From JAPUDQ01 sp964532145 (GTDB taxonomy: Bacteria; Patescibacteriota; Saccharimonadia; Saccharimonadales; Saccharimonadaceae), in the NCBI GenBank assembly GCA_964532145.1, contig CAZHGM010000011.1, positions 1 through 26,449 on the forward strand: DNA of 26,449 nucleotides. Direction: 5' to 3'. The position numbers were made by a program, and so were the translations under genes. The notes below the pieces were generated by a model. The model had not been told where the DNA came from. It did no database searches and saw only the letters and a list, made by a program, of their open reading frames with translations. Positions 1 through 7,863 of the stretch are shown in pieces. The first letter of the stretch is position 1. Every line of letters begins with the position of its first letter.

Positions 1-140
1 ACACAATACCGGGCAAAGGTGTCGATTTTATGGAATATGATTATCATTGGCATGGCGCTCCGCCAAACAGTGAACAGGCAAAAGATGCGCTAAAGAAACT
101 ACGCACATTAGCTGGAAAAATTAGGAGCGAACATGAATAA
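1..140 (+). CDS. Transketolase N-terminal subunit, 3' end only
   Basis: This is the last 45 codons of a gene entering from the left edge, read in the frame whose first complete codon starts at base 3 and ending at TAA 138-140. The tail contains DFMEYDYHWHG followed by APPNSEQAKDAL, which matches the end of the thiamine-diphosphate-binding half of split transketolases (Gly-x-Gly-V-x-F-M-E, then WHG-x-x-P-N). Transketolase moves two-carbon units between sugar phosphates in the non-oxidative pentose phosphate pathway; in the split form the N-terminal subunit binds the cofactor pyrophosphate. The C-terminal subunit lies at 555-1553, so the pair belongs to one operon. The stop overlaps the next start by 8 bases (ATGAATAA). 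The cofactor-binding region itself is outside the window. Confidence 0.85.
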   Translation, partial: TIPGKGVDFMEYDYHWHGAPPNSEQAKDALKKLRTLAGKIRSEHE

Positions 141-558
141 TCGTCCGTATTTGTATGTGTGGTACTCATTGGTGTTTTTCATGTCGAGTATATTGGTCAC
201 CGTGACAACCATCGTCGGTCTGGTAACTGTTGAAAAAGATCCTTCGGGCTTCTGGATTCTCGGCATACCGTTTATTGTTTTTTGGTTGGTACAGCTAGCG
301 GTCATAGGCTTTCTTGGTTGGTTATTACTAGGGCAGATAAAAAAGTGGAACACATTTGCTATGTTTGCTAGTGCTTTCATAGTACCTATAGTATCAATGG
401 TTATGATAGTTGTCGCTACCGAGAAAGTTGGAAGACCAATCAACGGCGTAGGTGATCCAACTCCTTTTTATCTGATAGCAGGTCTGTACATCATCAGCGG
501 AATTTTACTATATAACGATATTAAATATCGTAAACCTAAAGGACGAGTAACGGTATGA
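133..558 (+). CDS. Four-helix membrane protein between the transketolase halves
   Basis: A 141-residue protein of no recognised family. Hydrophobic stretches at about residues 9-30, 42-67, 74-94 and 112-128 predict four membrane helices, with a basic tail (KYRKPKGR) that is probably cytoplasmic. There is no signal peptide, no obvious catalytic motif and no cysteine pair. The ATG at 133 overlaps the stop of the transketolase N-subunit by 8 bases, and its own TGA overlaps the ATG of the C-subunit (ATGA at 555-558), so it must be co-transcribed and is probably translationally coupled with both. A GGAGCGA tract at 124-130 could serve as a weak ribosome-binding site. A role linked to transketolase is not shown; the place in the operon is the only hint. 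Confidence 0.75.
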   Translation: MNNRPYLYVWYSLVFFMSSILVTVTTIVGLVTVEKDPSGFWILGIPFIVFWLVQLAVIGFLGWLLLGQIKKWNTFAMFASAFIVPIVSMVMIVVATEKVGRPINGVGDPTPFYLIAGLYIISGILLYNDIKYRKPKGRVTV

Positions 559-1553
559 GCGACCTACATTTATCATCTGACATGTACAGTAAAAATATCG
601 CTAGCGAACCGATACGCAAAGGCTTTGGTCGCGGACTTAAACGCGCTGGTGATGAGAATGAAAATATCGTTGCTCTATGTGCTGATTTGACCGAGAGTAC
701 GCAGATGCATTTGTTCAAAGAGGAGCATCCAAAACGATTTGTAGAAATAGGTGTGGCCGAGCAAAATCTCGTGACAGTCGCGGCCGGTATGTCCGCCATG
801 GGCAAAAAACCTTTTGCCAGTAGCTACGCGGCGTTTAGTCCGGGGCGCAACTGGGAACAAATACGTACAACACTTTGTTTGAATGAGAGATTCGCGTGCA
901 TTGTCGGTTCGCATGCTGGTATTTCCGTCGGCCCAGACGGCGCAACGCATCAAATGCTTGAGGATATCGCGCTGATGCGAGTGTTGCCAAACATGATTGT
1001 GGTGGCGCCTGGCGATAGCATCGAAGCCGAAAAAGCGACGCTCGCCATCGCAAAACAGGATAAGGTGGCATACTTACGGTTGGCGCGCGAGGCCACACCG
1101 GTCTTTACAACCGAGGAGACGCCGTTTGAAATCGGGCAAGCCTATGTTCTACGCGAAGGTCATGATATCACACTGCTTGGAACGGGCACGATGACGTATC
1201 AGTGTCTCATGGCAGCTGAGGAATTAGCTAAGGAAGGCATCGAAGCTGAGGTTGTGCACGTGCCGACGATTAAGCCGCTTGATGAGCAGACAATTCTTCG
1301 CAGTCTCAAGAAAAATGGTCGAGCGATCACTGTCGAAGAAGCACAGGCCGCTGGAGGATTCGGCTCAGCTATAACGGAACTCGCCGCCGAGAAACTTCCG
1401 TTACCGATTCGGCGGCTTGGTATGCAGGATCATTTCGGAGAATCCGGCAAGCCGGAGGAACTCCTGGATCATTTTGGTTTGACCGGGCACCATATCGCCG
1501 AAGCAGCCAAAGAATTTATCGAACATAACCCTAAGTATCATCAAGGAGAATAG
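555..1553 (+). CDS. Transketolase C-terminal subunit
   Basis: A 332-residue protein matching the pyrimidine-binding and C-terminal domains of transketolase. The pyrimidine domain covers roughly residues 15-190 and includes FVEIGVAEQN, whose Glu69 is the family glutamate that activates thiamine diphosphate, followed by AFSPGRNWEQIR and HAGISVGPDGATHQ. The transketolase C domain (about 195-325) has the LLGTGTM and EEAQAAGGFGSA segments. It should pair with the N-subunit ending at base 140 to form the full enzyme of the non-oxidative pentose phosphate pathway. Lone C-subunits resemble 1-deoxyxylulose-5-phosphate synthase and pyruvate dehydrogenase beta chains, but the paired N-half supports transketolase. 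The start overlaps the membrane-protein stop (ATGA), and the sugar kinase begins 2 bases after its stop. Confidence 0.93.
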   Translation: MSDLHLSSDMYSKNIASEPIRKGFGRGLKRAGDENENIVALCADLTESTQMHLFKEEHPKRFVEIGVAEQNLVTVAAGMSAMGKKPFASSYAAFSPGRNWEQIRTTLCLNERFACIVGSHAGISVGPDGATHQMLEDIALMRVLPNMIVVAPGDSIEAEKATLAIAKQDKVAYLRLAREATPVFTTEETPFEIGQAYVLREGHDITLLGTGTMTYQCLMAAEELAKEGIEAEVVHVPTIKPLDEQTILRSLKKNGRAITVEEAQAAGGFGSAITELAAEKLPLPIRRLGMQDHFGESGKPEELLDHFGLTGHHIAEAAKEFIEHNPKYHQGE

Positions 1554-1555
1554 CC

Positions 1556-2575
1556 ATGCCTGAACGCCAGAAACACCAGATAGATGTCATTTCAGTCGGT
1601 GATACCGTCATCGACGATTTCATTCGTCTTTTTGAAGACCAAGGCAATGTACAGGATGAGGGCAAGGGCAAAAAGTGGTTATCGATTCCGTACAGCATGA
1701 AGGTTCCATTTGAAAAATCAACGGTCATTTATGGTGTTGGAAATGCTGCCAACGCGGCAGTAAATTTCTCAAAACTTGGTCTGGTAAGTGCGCTAGTTAC
1801 CAATCTCGGAGCTGACCAACGCGGACGTGAGGTCGTAAAAACACTGGAGAAAAAAGGCGTCGAAACGCATCTCATCAAACTGCAAACTGGCAAAAAAACC
1901 AATTATCACTATGTTTTATGGTACAAAGAAGATCGGACGATCCTAATCAATCATGAGCATTACGATTATCACTGGCCTCATCTGCACGCCAGCGAAATTC
2001 CGAAATGGATTTACATGAGCTCAATTGCCGAGAATGCTGTTGATATGCATGATGACATGATGGAGTGGATGGAACGATATCCGGACATCAAGCTGGCGTT
2101 TCAGCCGGGTACATTTCAGATAAAATTTGGCGCCGAACGTTTAGCGCATGTCTATAAACGTGCGTATGTAGTTGTGCTCAATCGCGAAGAAGCAGTTCAG
2201 GTGACAGGCGGTAACTATGATAATGTCCACGAGCTGCTTGATAAACTCCATGAACTCGGGCCGCAGGTAGTGATGATTACTGACGGTCCGAAAGGCAGTT
2301 ACGCCAGTGACGGTACGAACCGATACGTTATGCCGATTTATCCTGATGTAGCGCCGCCAGTCGAGCGGACTGGTTGCGGCGATGCGTTTGCCAGCACGTT
2401 TGTCGCGGCGCTCATTAAAGGTTACAGCCTCGAAGGAGCTTTGCAGTTAGCGCCGATTACGCCAGCGAGCGTGGTGCTGTATCCAGGTGCTCAGGAAGGG
2501 TTGCTAACTACCCGCGAACTGCGGGAGTGGCTGGAGAAAGCGCCAAAAAGTTATCACGCCGAAAGGATGAAATAA
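1556..2575 (+). CDS. PfkB-family (ribokinase-like) carbohydrate kinase
   Basis: A 339-residue kinase of the PfkB/ribokinase superfamily, which transfers phosphate from ATP to a sugar, sugar phosphate or nucleoside hydroxyl. The N-terminal signature is GVGNAANAAVNFSKLG; the C-terminal ATP/anion-hole signature reads RTGCGDAFASTF, with the catalytic-base aspartate at residue 276. The usual GAGD is GCGD here, which keeps Gly and Asp. The substrate cannot be read from the sequence. The operon partners (transketolase before, class II aldolase directly after, joined by TAATG) make a fructose phosphate the obvious candidate, so it could act as an ATP-dependent fructose-6-phosphate or fructose-1-phosphate kinase; ribokinase or ADP-heptose-type kinases are alternatives. 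The ribosome-binding site AAGGAG lies at 1543-1548. Confidence 0.85.
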   Translation: MPERQKHQIDVISVGDTVIDDFIRLFEDQGNVQDEGKGKKWLSIPYSMKVPFEKSTVIYGVGNAANAAVNFSKLGLVSALVTNLGADQRGREVVKTLEKKGVETHLIKLQTGKKTNYHYVLWYKEDRTILINHEHYDYHWPHLHASEIPKWIYMSSIAENAVDMHDDMMEWMERYPDIKLAFQPGTFQIKFGAERLAHVYKRAYVVVLNREEAVQVTGGNYDNVHELLDKLHELGPQVVMITDGPKGSYASDGTNRYVMPIYPDVAPPVERTGCGDAFASTFVAALIKGYSLEGALQLAPITPASVVLYPGAQEGLLTTRELREWLEKAPKSYHAERMK

Positions 2576-3486
2576 TGGGACTCAGTGTCAATGAAATCCG
2601 TGACCGCTGTATGCGGGCAAGACATCTCATGCAGCGCTCACGCCAGCAACATTTTGCTGTTGGCGCATTCAATATTGACAACCAAGAAACGCTGATCGCA
2701 GTCTCACGGGCAGCACAGGCGAAAAATTCACCGGTGCTTGTCGAAGTAAGCGATGGTGAAGTCAAGGCGCTCGGGCTCGAAAATATCCGCGATATGGTCG
2801 ACAACTATCGTGAGGAGTACGGTATTGAGATGTATGTGAATCTTGACCACAGCCCCAGTGTTGACGACTGTAAGCGTGCGATTGATACGGGATTTGAGTT
2901 TATTCATATCGACATATCCCAGGCAAATCATAATGCTACGGAAGAAGAAATCATTGCCAGGACTCGGGAAGTAGTCGAGTATGCTAAGTTTACCGGTGCA
3001 TTAGTCGAGAGCGAACCGCATTATTTTGGCGGTAGTTCCAACGTCCATGATGAGACGATTGACTACGAGGAAATCAAGAAAACGTTCAGTACGCCGGATG
3101 GCGCGAAGGCGTTCGTTGACGCAACTGGTATCGACACATTTGCGGCGGCAATCGGTAATCTGCATGGAAAGTATCCAGTACCGAAGGAGCTTGATCTTGA
3201 GCTGTTGGCAGCTATTCGTGACGTGATTGGTTGTCAAATTTCACTTCATGGCGGGAGCGGCACACCCCTGCATTATTTTGAGCAAGCTGCACGGATCGGG
3301 GTGAGTAAGATAAATATCAATAGCGATATGCGCTATGTGTTTCGAACCACCCTTGAGAAAGCCTTGAAGAACAATCCAAAAGAGTATGCCGTGGTAAAGC
3401 TAATGCCGGTGGTGTACGATGCCGTGCAAACCGTTGTTGAAGAAAAAATTAATGCGTTCGGTTCACATAATAAGGCACTTAGGTAG
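2575..3486 (+). CDS. fba: Class II fructose-bisphosphate aldolase
   Basis: A 303-residue zinc-dependent aldolase that interconverts fructose-1,6-bisphosphate with glyceraldehyde-3-phosphate and dihydroxyacetone phosphate. The metal ligands fit the family pattern: His92 in NLDHS (next to the catalytic Asp91), Glu147 in VESEP, His197 in GNLHGKYP and His225 in LHGGSG; a phosphate-binding loop follows at KININSD. The start at 2575 is preferred over an in-frame ATG at 2527 because it has AAAGGA at 2562-2567, sits in a TAATG junction with the kinase stop, and gives the expected N-terminus. The ketose-bisphosphate aldolase family also includes tagatose-bisphosphate aldolases, so the hexose specificity is inferred. 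Length is typical. Confidence 0.93.
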   Translation: MGLSVNEIRDRCMRARHLMQRSRQQHFAVGAFNIDNQETLIAVSRAAQAKNSPVLVEVSDGEVKALGLENIRDMVDNYREEYGIEMYVNLDHSPSVDDCKRAIDTGFEFIHIDISQANHNATEEEIIARTREVVEYAKFTGALVESEPHYFGGSSNVHDETIDYEEIKKTFSTPDGAKAFVDATGIDTFAAAIGNLHGKYPVPKELDLELLAAIRDVIGCQISLHGGSGTPLHYFEQAARIGVSKININSDMRYVFRTTLEKALKNNPKEYAVVKLMPVVYDAVQTVVEEKINAFGSHNKALR

Positions 3487-3492
3487 CGCGGG

Positions 3493-4689
3493 ATGCCACA
3501 TCGATTAGCACGACTGCTCGGTAAAATGTCAGGTGGCTTCGAGCATCTTATTCAAACGGTTGAGTCGACGATCGATGGACATGCAATTGATGTCGCCTTG
3601 CTCGGTGAAATTGCCCAAAAGGCCGCCGAGCTAAAACACCAGATGCGGCTGGATCCACATGACACGACAGCACAGGAACTGTACCATGTACTACTGTCGC
3701 GGATTCGTGACGACAATCATCAGCTTGCGTACAGCTTGTCAGGCAAACATCCCAATGCAGTGAGCGAGATGTCACCGCTCATTCTAAAATCTCTACAAGC
3801 CTCGAGTCGGGCATATGACTGTTTTGCCATAAAACCAGCTGTCTTAAAGCGAATCCTGAAGGCTAACCCACCCCGTGAAACCATGAAGCAGCTGCATTAC
3901 CGGTCAATTGCAAGCATGCTCAAGCATGAGCAGCCCGAGATGATCACCGTCATGTCTCGCTATCTCGAAGATGCTGTCTGGCAACGGCGGCATAATGATG
4001 AGCTTGCTACCGTTGAGCCAACTGATATGATTTCCCGACGACCGATCGTTATGTCGCTTGACAAGGCAGCGCTTATCAAAGCGTTTGAGCCGACGATGCA
4101 GCGCCACCATTTGGTGCTGCATGCAAAAGAGGCGGGGATTGTTGCACTTGTGCCAACCAGCCGTAAGGTTATCGAGTGCTACACTATCCGAACTGTTGCG
4201 CTTATGATGTATTATTTACAGGAGCTGGGTAGCCTTAATACGCTTGGTAAACTCCTGCTTGGGCAACCTGATTTTGGCACACGATATGCTGATGCCGTGG
4301 CGCGGGATCATGATAACCATATTCAGGTTGCTGGTTATCCAGTCCACTGGCGAAGTATGCATCATGCAGTTACGATTCACGGTGACCACGAGGCGTTTGA
4401 GCCGAGTGTCGCCCGTCACGAATGGCGCTATCAGTCGCTCAATGATTCACTACAGCCACTGCTAGCGGATAATGCGCCGTGGTCCGGTATGTCAAGTATC
4501 GTTGTGCCATATGAGACACCACTCAGCGCACATATTGTCGACATCGCAATTGATGCGTCCTACGATAGGGCATTTGAAGACCGCAGTCTAAAATATGCTC
4601 GTCGGGAACTTGAGCACGAACTTCTTAGGCGATATCTCGCTCATCCAAGAGTCCAGACGGTGGTTCTGAGTCGATTGCGTGTGGTTTAG
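3493..4689 (+). CDS. Orphan protein, 398 residues, last gene of the sugar operon
   Basis: Not recognised. The gene starts 6 bases after the aldolase stop with a weak AGGTAG upstream. The protein is soluble-looking, with no signal peptide or membrane helix, rich in His, Arg and Glu/Asp. The first 150 residues or so read as helical and charged (a segment such as EIAQKAAELKHQMRLD suggests paired helices); the second half is mixed alpha/beta. No nucleotide-binding loop, zinc cluster or clear catalytic signature is visible. Its TAG overlaps the reverse-strand TAA of the LOG-family gene by 4 bases (4686-4689), so the two operons meet tail to tail with no spacer. Co-transcription with aldolase is the only functional hint. 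Confidence 0.8.
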   Translation: MPHRLARLLGKMSGGFEHLIQTVESTIDGHAIDVALLGEIAQKAAELKHQMRLDPHDTTAQELYHVLLSRIRDDNHQLAYSLSGKHPNAVSEMSPLILKSLQASSRAYDCFAIKPAVLKRILKANPPRETMKQLHYRSIASMLKHEQPEMITVMSRYLEDAVWQRRHNDELATVEPTDMISRRPIVMSLDKAALIKAFEPTMQRHHLVLHAKEAGIVALVPTSRKVIECYTIRTVALMMYYLQELGSLNTLGKLLLGQPDFGTRYADAVARDHDNHIQVAGYPVHWRSMHHAVTIHGDHEAFEPSVARHEWRYQSLNDSLQPLLADNAPWSGMSSIVVPYETPLSAHIVDIAIDASYDRAFEDRSLKYARRELEHELLRRYLAHPRVQTVVLSRLRVV

Positions 4690-5369
4690 CTGTTGTAGCT
4701 CTCCGAAATGCGATTGAGAATTTGAGTAGGGCTGCTGGTGATGTGATAGAGTGCTTCATCGCCAGCGGTAATCATTCCCTCGTTGAGTAAGTGTTTTTTG
4801 ATAAACCCGTCGAGGTCGTTCCAATAGTGCGAACCGACTAAGATGATCGGAACTCGTGGCATTTTATGGGTTTGGAGAAGGGTGATGACCTCAAATAATT
4901 CATCGAGCGTGCCGAATCCCCCTGGGAAAAACACAAATGCATGGGCATAAAATGTCATCATGACTTTACGAGTAAAGAAATAGTGGAACGCTAAATGTTC
5001 AGTGGTGTAAGGATTTAATTTTTGTTCATGAGGTAAAACGATGTTAAAGCCGATTGCAAAACCACCGGCTGATGTAGCTCCTTTATTTGCAGCCTCCATG
5101 ATGCCACCACCACCGCCGCTTACGATTGCGTAGCCTTCACTGGCCAAGAGGGCCGCTGTTTCCTCGGCCTTTTTATACAGCGGATCGTTCTCTGGGGTTC
5201 TGGCCGATCCAAAAAAGGTTACTCGGGCCGGATATTTCTTGAGGATTTTAAATGCTTTTTCAAATTCCGTATCGCTCGTTCGCAAACTAGCAGTAGAATT
5301 CGCAATGGCTTTGACCAGGTGAGCATCGGGCAACCAGACTCGTTTTTCATGTTTGTGTGTGTGAGACAT
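4686..5369 (-). CDS. LOG-family (TIGR00730-type) Rossmann-fold nucleotide hydrolase
   Basis: A 227-residue protein of the lysine-decarboxylase-like / LOG family. Diagnostic motifs are FFGSAR at 52-57, VSGGGGGIMEAANKGA at 83-98, an RK pair at 134-135 and PGGFGTLDE at 149-157, where Arg134 and Glu157 correspond to the catalytic pair of the family. Characterised relatives cleave nucleoside 5'-monophosphates (cytokinin riboside monophosphates in plants and actinobacteria, purine monophosphates in enterobacterial PpnN) to free base and ribose 5-phosphate. Here a nucleotide-salvage role is inferred; cytokinin production is not implied. It reads against its neighbours, has its own -10 box at 5378-5383 and lacks a ribosome-binding site. 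About 45 residues precede the core, longer than in minimal LOG proteins. Confidence 0.88.
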   Translation of the reverse strand: MSHTHKHEKRVWLPDAHLVKAIANSTASLRTSDTEFEKAFKILKKYPARVTFFGSARTPENDPLYKKAEETAALLASEGYAIVSGGGGGIMEAANKGATSAGGFAIGFNIVLPHEQKLNPYTTEHLAFHYFFTRKVMMTFYAHAFVFFPGGFGTLDELFEVITLLQTHKMPRVPIILVGSHYWNDLDGFIKKHLLNEGMITAGDEALYHITSSPTQILNRISESYNS

Positions 5370-5383
5370 ACATAAGTAGTATA
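5370..5383 (-). promoter_or_regulatory. -10 promoter element of the LOG-family gene
   Basis: Reading the minus strand, TATACT (5383-5378) stands 8 nt before the ATG at 5369. Transcription would start almost at the start codon, so the mRNA is likely leaderless. No Shine-Dalgarno tract fits between them. Confidence 0.55.
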
Positions 5384-5408
5384 CAGGAAGTAGTAAGTAG
5401 TAAGTAGT
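5374..5408. repeat. Short heptamer repeat AAGTAGT
   Basis: Three head-to-tail copies of AAGTAGT occupy 5388-5408 and a fourth at 5374-5380 is in the same 7-base register. They lie between the divergent LOG-family and uvrB genes, overlapping the LOG -10 region. This could be slippage or a spacing-sensitive regulator site; no function is shown. Confidence 0.6.
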
Positions 5409-5470
5409 GCAAGCTATACGCGTTTGCGGAGAGCGGAAAATTGGGACGAAAAAAGCGCATAAATTGGCTG

Positions 5471-5476
5471 TATAAT
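5471..5476 (+). promoter_or_regulatory. -10 promoter element of uvrB
   Basis: A consensus TATAAT ends 4 nt before the ATG at 5481 and 7 nt before a second, adjacent ATG at 5484. No good -35 box lies at the usual 17-base distance. The position implies a leaderless uvrB transcript beginning near the second ATG. Confidence 0.65.
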
Positions 5477-5483
5477 AGACATG

Positions 5484-7460
5484 ATGACATCGTTTCGATT
5501 ACATAGTGACTACCAGCCGACTGGGGATCAGCCGACAGCTATTGAGACGTTGTTGCGAGGTATGGGCAACGGCCAGAAGCAGCAGACGCTACTGGGTGTT
5601 ACCGGTTCCGGCAAGACGTTTACGATGGCAAATCTCATCGCAGAGCGACAGGTACCGACACTGGTACTGGCCCACAACAAAACATTGGCGGCGCAGTTGT
5701 TCTCGGAGTTTAAGGGATTTTTCCCGGACAACGAAGTGCATTATTTTGTTAGCTACTTTGATTATTACCAGCCGGAAGCATATATCGCGAGCAGTGATAC
5801 CTATATCGAAAAAGATAGCAAGATAAATGAAGAAATTGACCGTTTACGGCACGCAGCAACTGCAGGGCTACTGAGCCGACGGGATGTGATCATCGTGGCG
5901 AGTGTGAGCTGTATTTATGGTATTGGTTCAGTCGAAGACTACGGTGCGATGGCTATCAAACTCCGACGAGGCGAAACTCGTAAACGAGACAAATTGCTGC
6001 GGCATCTCAATGATATCCAGTACCGTCGTAATGATATTGATTTTCAGCGCAACACATTTCGCGTACGAGGTGATGTTGTGGATGTGATCCCAAGCGGTGG
6101 CGAGGATGCGTACCGAGTTGAGTTCTTTGGCGATGAAGTGGAGCGACTGACGAAAGTGAATCCGTTAACGGGTGAGATTTTGGGCGAACCAAGTGAAATT
6201 ACTATTTTTCCAGGGTCCCACTATGTGACGCCGAAAGAGAAGCTGGCACACGCCATAACACAGATCAAATCAGAGCTTGAGGAGCGTCTCGCATGGTTTG
6301 AGTCACACAACAAACTTCTCGAGGCGCAGCGCCTACAGCAGCGTACCAAATATGATTTGGAAATGCTGGAGGAGACGGGTTTTGTTAAAGGAATTGAAAA
6401 CTACAGCCGCTACTTGACGAATCGCCAACCGGGCGACCAGCCGGCGACGTTAATGGACTATTTCCCGGATGACTATATGCTATTGATCGATGAGAGCCAT
6501 ATGACCATACCGCAGGTAAGGGGGATGTATAACGGCGATCGGGCGCGCAAAGAAGTGCTCGTCGAGCATGGGTTTCGATTGCCAAGCGCGCTTGATAATC
6601 GTCCTTTGACCTTTACTGAGTTTGAAAAACATATGAATAATGTCATTTATGTATCAGCCACGCCTGGCGGGTATGAGCTGGAGCGCAGCCCGGAACCTGC
6701 TCAGCAGGTGATTCGACCGACGGGATTACTTGACCCTCCTATTGATGTGCGTGGTAGTGATGGCCAGATCGATGACCTCATGCATGAAATTCGCCAGCGG
6801 ATTGAGCACCGCCAGCGTGTGCTTATCACGACCCTGACCAAACGCATGGCCGAGGATCTGACAACATATCTGACTGAAGCTGGCATTAAAACAGCCTATA
6901 TTCATAGCGATGTCGATACCCTGGAGCGCGGCGATATTTTACGCGATCTGCGTCTTGGCGTCTACGACGTTTTGGTGGGGATTAATCTGCTGCGTGAGGG
7001 ACTTGACCTGCCAGAAGTCAGTCTGGTGGCAATCATGGACGCCGACAAGGAAGGTTTTTTGCGCTCGACCCAAGCACTGATCCAGACAATCGGCCGTGCT
7101 GCCCGGCATGAGAACGGCCAGGTCATCATGTATGCCGACACGATAACTGATTCGATGAAGCGGGCAATCGACGAAACAAATCGCCGCCGTGGTATTCAGG
7201 AAGCATACAACCAAGCGCATGGCATTACGCCTCGAAGTGTTGATAAGGCAATTGACGAAGGGCTGCGAGCGATTATCCCACAAAAAGAGGGTGATAAGAA
7301 AAAGGATAAGATTGATCTTAAGAAAATTCCGAAAGATGAATATCCGGCGCTAATACGGGAATTAACAGGCCAGATGGAGTTTGCGGCGGCAAATTTGGAG
7401 TTTGAAAAAGCGGCGGAACTGCGTGACATAATTGAGAGTGTTAAGGCTGTTGAAAAATAG
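5484..7460 (+). CDS. uvrB: UvrABC excinuclease subunit B
   Basis: A full-length UvrB (658 residues from the second of two adjacent ATGs; 5481 is the alternative). UvrB is the damage-verifying helicase-like subunit of nucleotide excision repair, loaded by UvrA and binding UvrC. Visible motifs in order: the GDQP start segment, Walker A GVTGSGKT (38-45), the beta-hairpin signature YFDYYQPEAY, the DESH box, GMYNGDRARKE, YVSATPGGYE, then helicase motifs LREGLDLPEV and QTIGRAARH. The C-terminal UVR domain (EFAAANLEFEKAAELRD), which contacts UvrC, is intact. The second ATG is preferred because it stands 7 nt after the -10 box. No LexA-like operator was seen. uvrA and uvrC are not in the window. Confidence 0.97.
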   Translation: MTSFRLHSDYQPTGDQPTAIETLLRGMGNGQKQQTLLGVTGSGKTFTMANLIAERQVPTLVLAHNKTLAAQLFSEFKGFFPDNEVHYFVSYFDYYQPEAYIASSDTYIEKDSKINEEIDRLRHAATAGLLSRRDVIIVASVSCIYGIGSVEDYGAMAIKLRRGETRKRDKLLRHLNDIQYRRNDIDFQRNTFRVRGDVVDVIPSGGEDAYRVEFFGDEVERLTKVNPLTGEILGEPSEITIFPGSHYVTPKEKLAHAITQIKSELEERLAWFESHNKLLEAQRLQQRTKYDLEMLEETGFVKGIENYSRYLTNRQPGDQPATLMDYFPDDYMLLIDESHMTIPQVRGMYNGDRARKEVLVEHGFRLPSALDNRPLTFTEFEKHMNNVIYVSATPGGYELERSPEPAQQVIRPTGLLDPPIDVRGSDGQIDDLMHEIRQRIEHRQRVLITTLTKRMAEDLTTYLTEAGIKTAYIHSDVDTLERGDILRDLRLGVYDVLVGINLLREGLDLPEVSLVAIMDADKEGFLRSTQALIQTIGRAARHENGQVIMYADTITDSMKRAIDETNRRRGIQEAYNQAHGITPRSVDKAIDEGLRAIIPQKEGDKKKDKIDLKKIPKDEYPALIRELTGQMEFAAANLEFEKAAELRDIIESVKAVEK

Positions 7461-7505
7461 CGCCATTGGAGCGCTCGACTCGTTCTAGCAGGCGGCTTTT
7501 TCGTA
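7459..7505 (+). terminator. Possible terminator after uvrB
   Basis: A short inverted repeat AGCGC/GCGCT overlaps the uvrB stop (7459-7475), and an alternative long pairing brings CGCC (7461-7464) against GGCG (7491-7494), directly before a run of five T (7497-7501). Neither stem is strong, so this is a weak call. Confidence 0.35.
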
Positions 7506-7546
7506 AGAAATCACTACAATAGTCGCATAATACCCGATCATCAATC

Positions 7547-7555
7547 TGCTATAAT
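7547..7555 (+). promoter_or_regulatory. Extended -10 promoter of the gatCAB operon
   Basis: TGC followed by consensus TATAAT (7550-7555) forms an extended -10 element, 11 nt before the gatC ATG at 7567. No convincing -35 box is present 17 bases upstream. The expected start of transcription leaves about 4-5 nt before the ATG and no room for a ribosome-binding site. Confidence 0.65.
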
Positions 7556-7566
7556 ATGAATGATAT

Positions 7567-7863
7567 ATGAGCGCAACGATAACTATTGACGATGTCAAAA
7601 AACTAGCCTCTTTGTCAGCCCTCAGTATTAGCGACCAGGAGGCTCACGGCTTACAGGCACAATTGAACGAAATTCTTGGGTATGTGGCGCAGCTTGATGA
7701 GGTGGACACGACAGGAGTGGAGCCGACCTACCAGGTGAATTCGCTTGAAAACGTCATGCGTGCGGACGAAGTCAAGGATTATCAAGTCAGCCGCGATGAC
7801 TTGCTGAAAAATGCACCCGAGACTGAGAACGGCCAGGTGAAAGTAAGACGGGTGTTGCAATGA
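7567..7863 (+). CDS. gatC: Asp/Glu-tRNA amidotransferase subunit C
   Basis: A 98-residue GatC, the small belt-like subunit that stabilises GatA-GatB. The family pattern is clear: an N-terminal helix with VKKLASLSAL, the segment LNEILGYVAQLDEVDTTGVEP, the NSLENVMRADEV loop, and a C-terminal FKV-like end (here QVKVRRVLQ). GatCAB converts Glu-tRNA(Gln) to Gln-tRNA(Gln) and/or Asp-tRNA(Asn) to Asn-tRNA(Asn), needed where GlnRS or AsnRS is missing. The TGA overlaps the gatA ATG (ATGA at 7860-7863), indicating coupled translation. It is the first gene of the operon and is probably translated from a nearly leaderless mRNA. Confidence 0.95.
   Translation: MSATITIDDVKKLASLSALSISDQEAHGLQAQLNEILGYVAQLDEVDTTGVEPTYQVNSLENVMRADEVKDYQVSRDDLLKNAPETENGQVKVRRVLQ

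Noticed and set aside
5374..5408. CRISPR array
   Set aside because: The repeats are 7 bases and adjacent with no spacers of the usual size, and no cas genes are present.
7461..7566. tRNA or small RNA gene between uvrB and gatC
   Set aside because: No T-loop (GGTTCGA-type) or anticodon-arm pattern and no 7-bp acceptor pairing could be drawn; a weak terminator plus promoter explains the interval.
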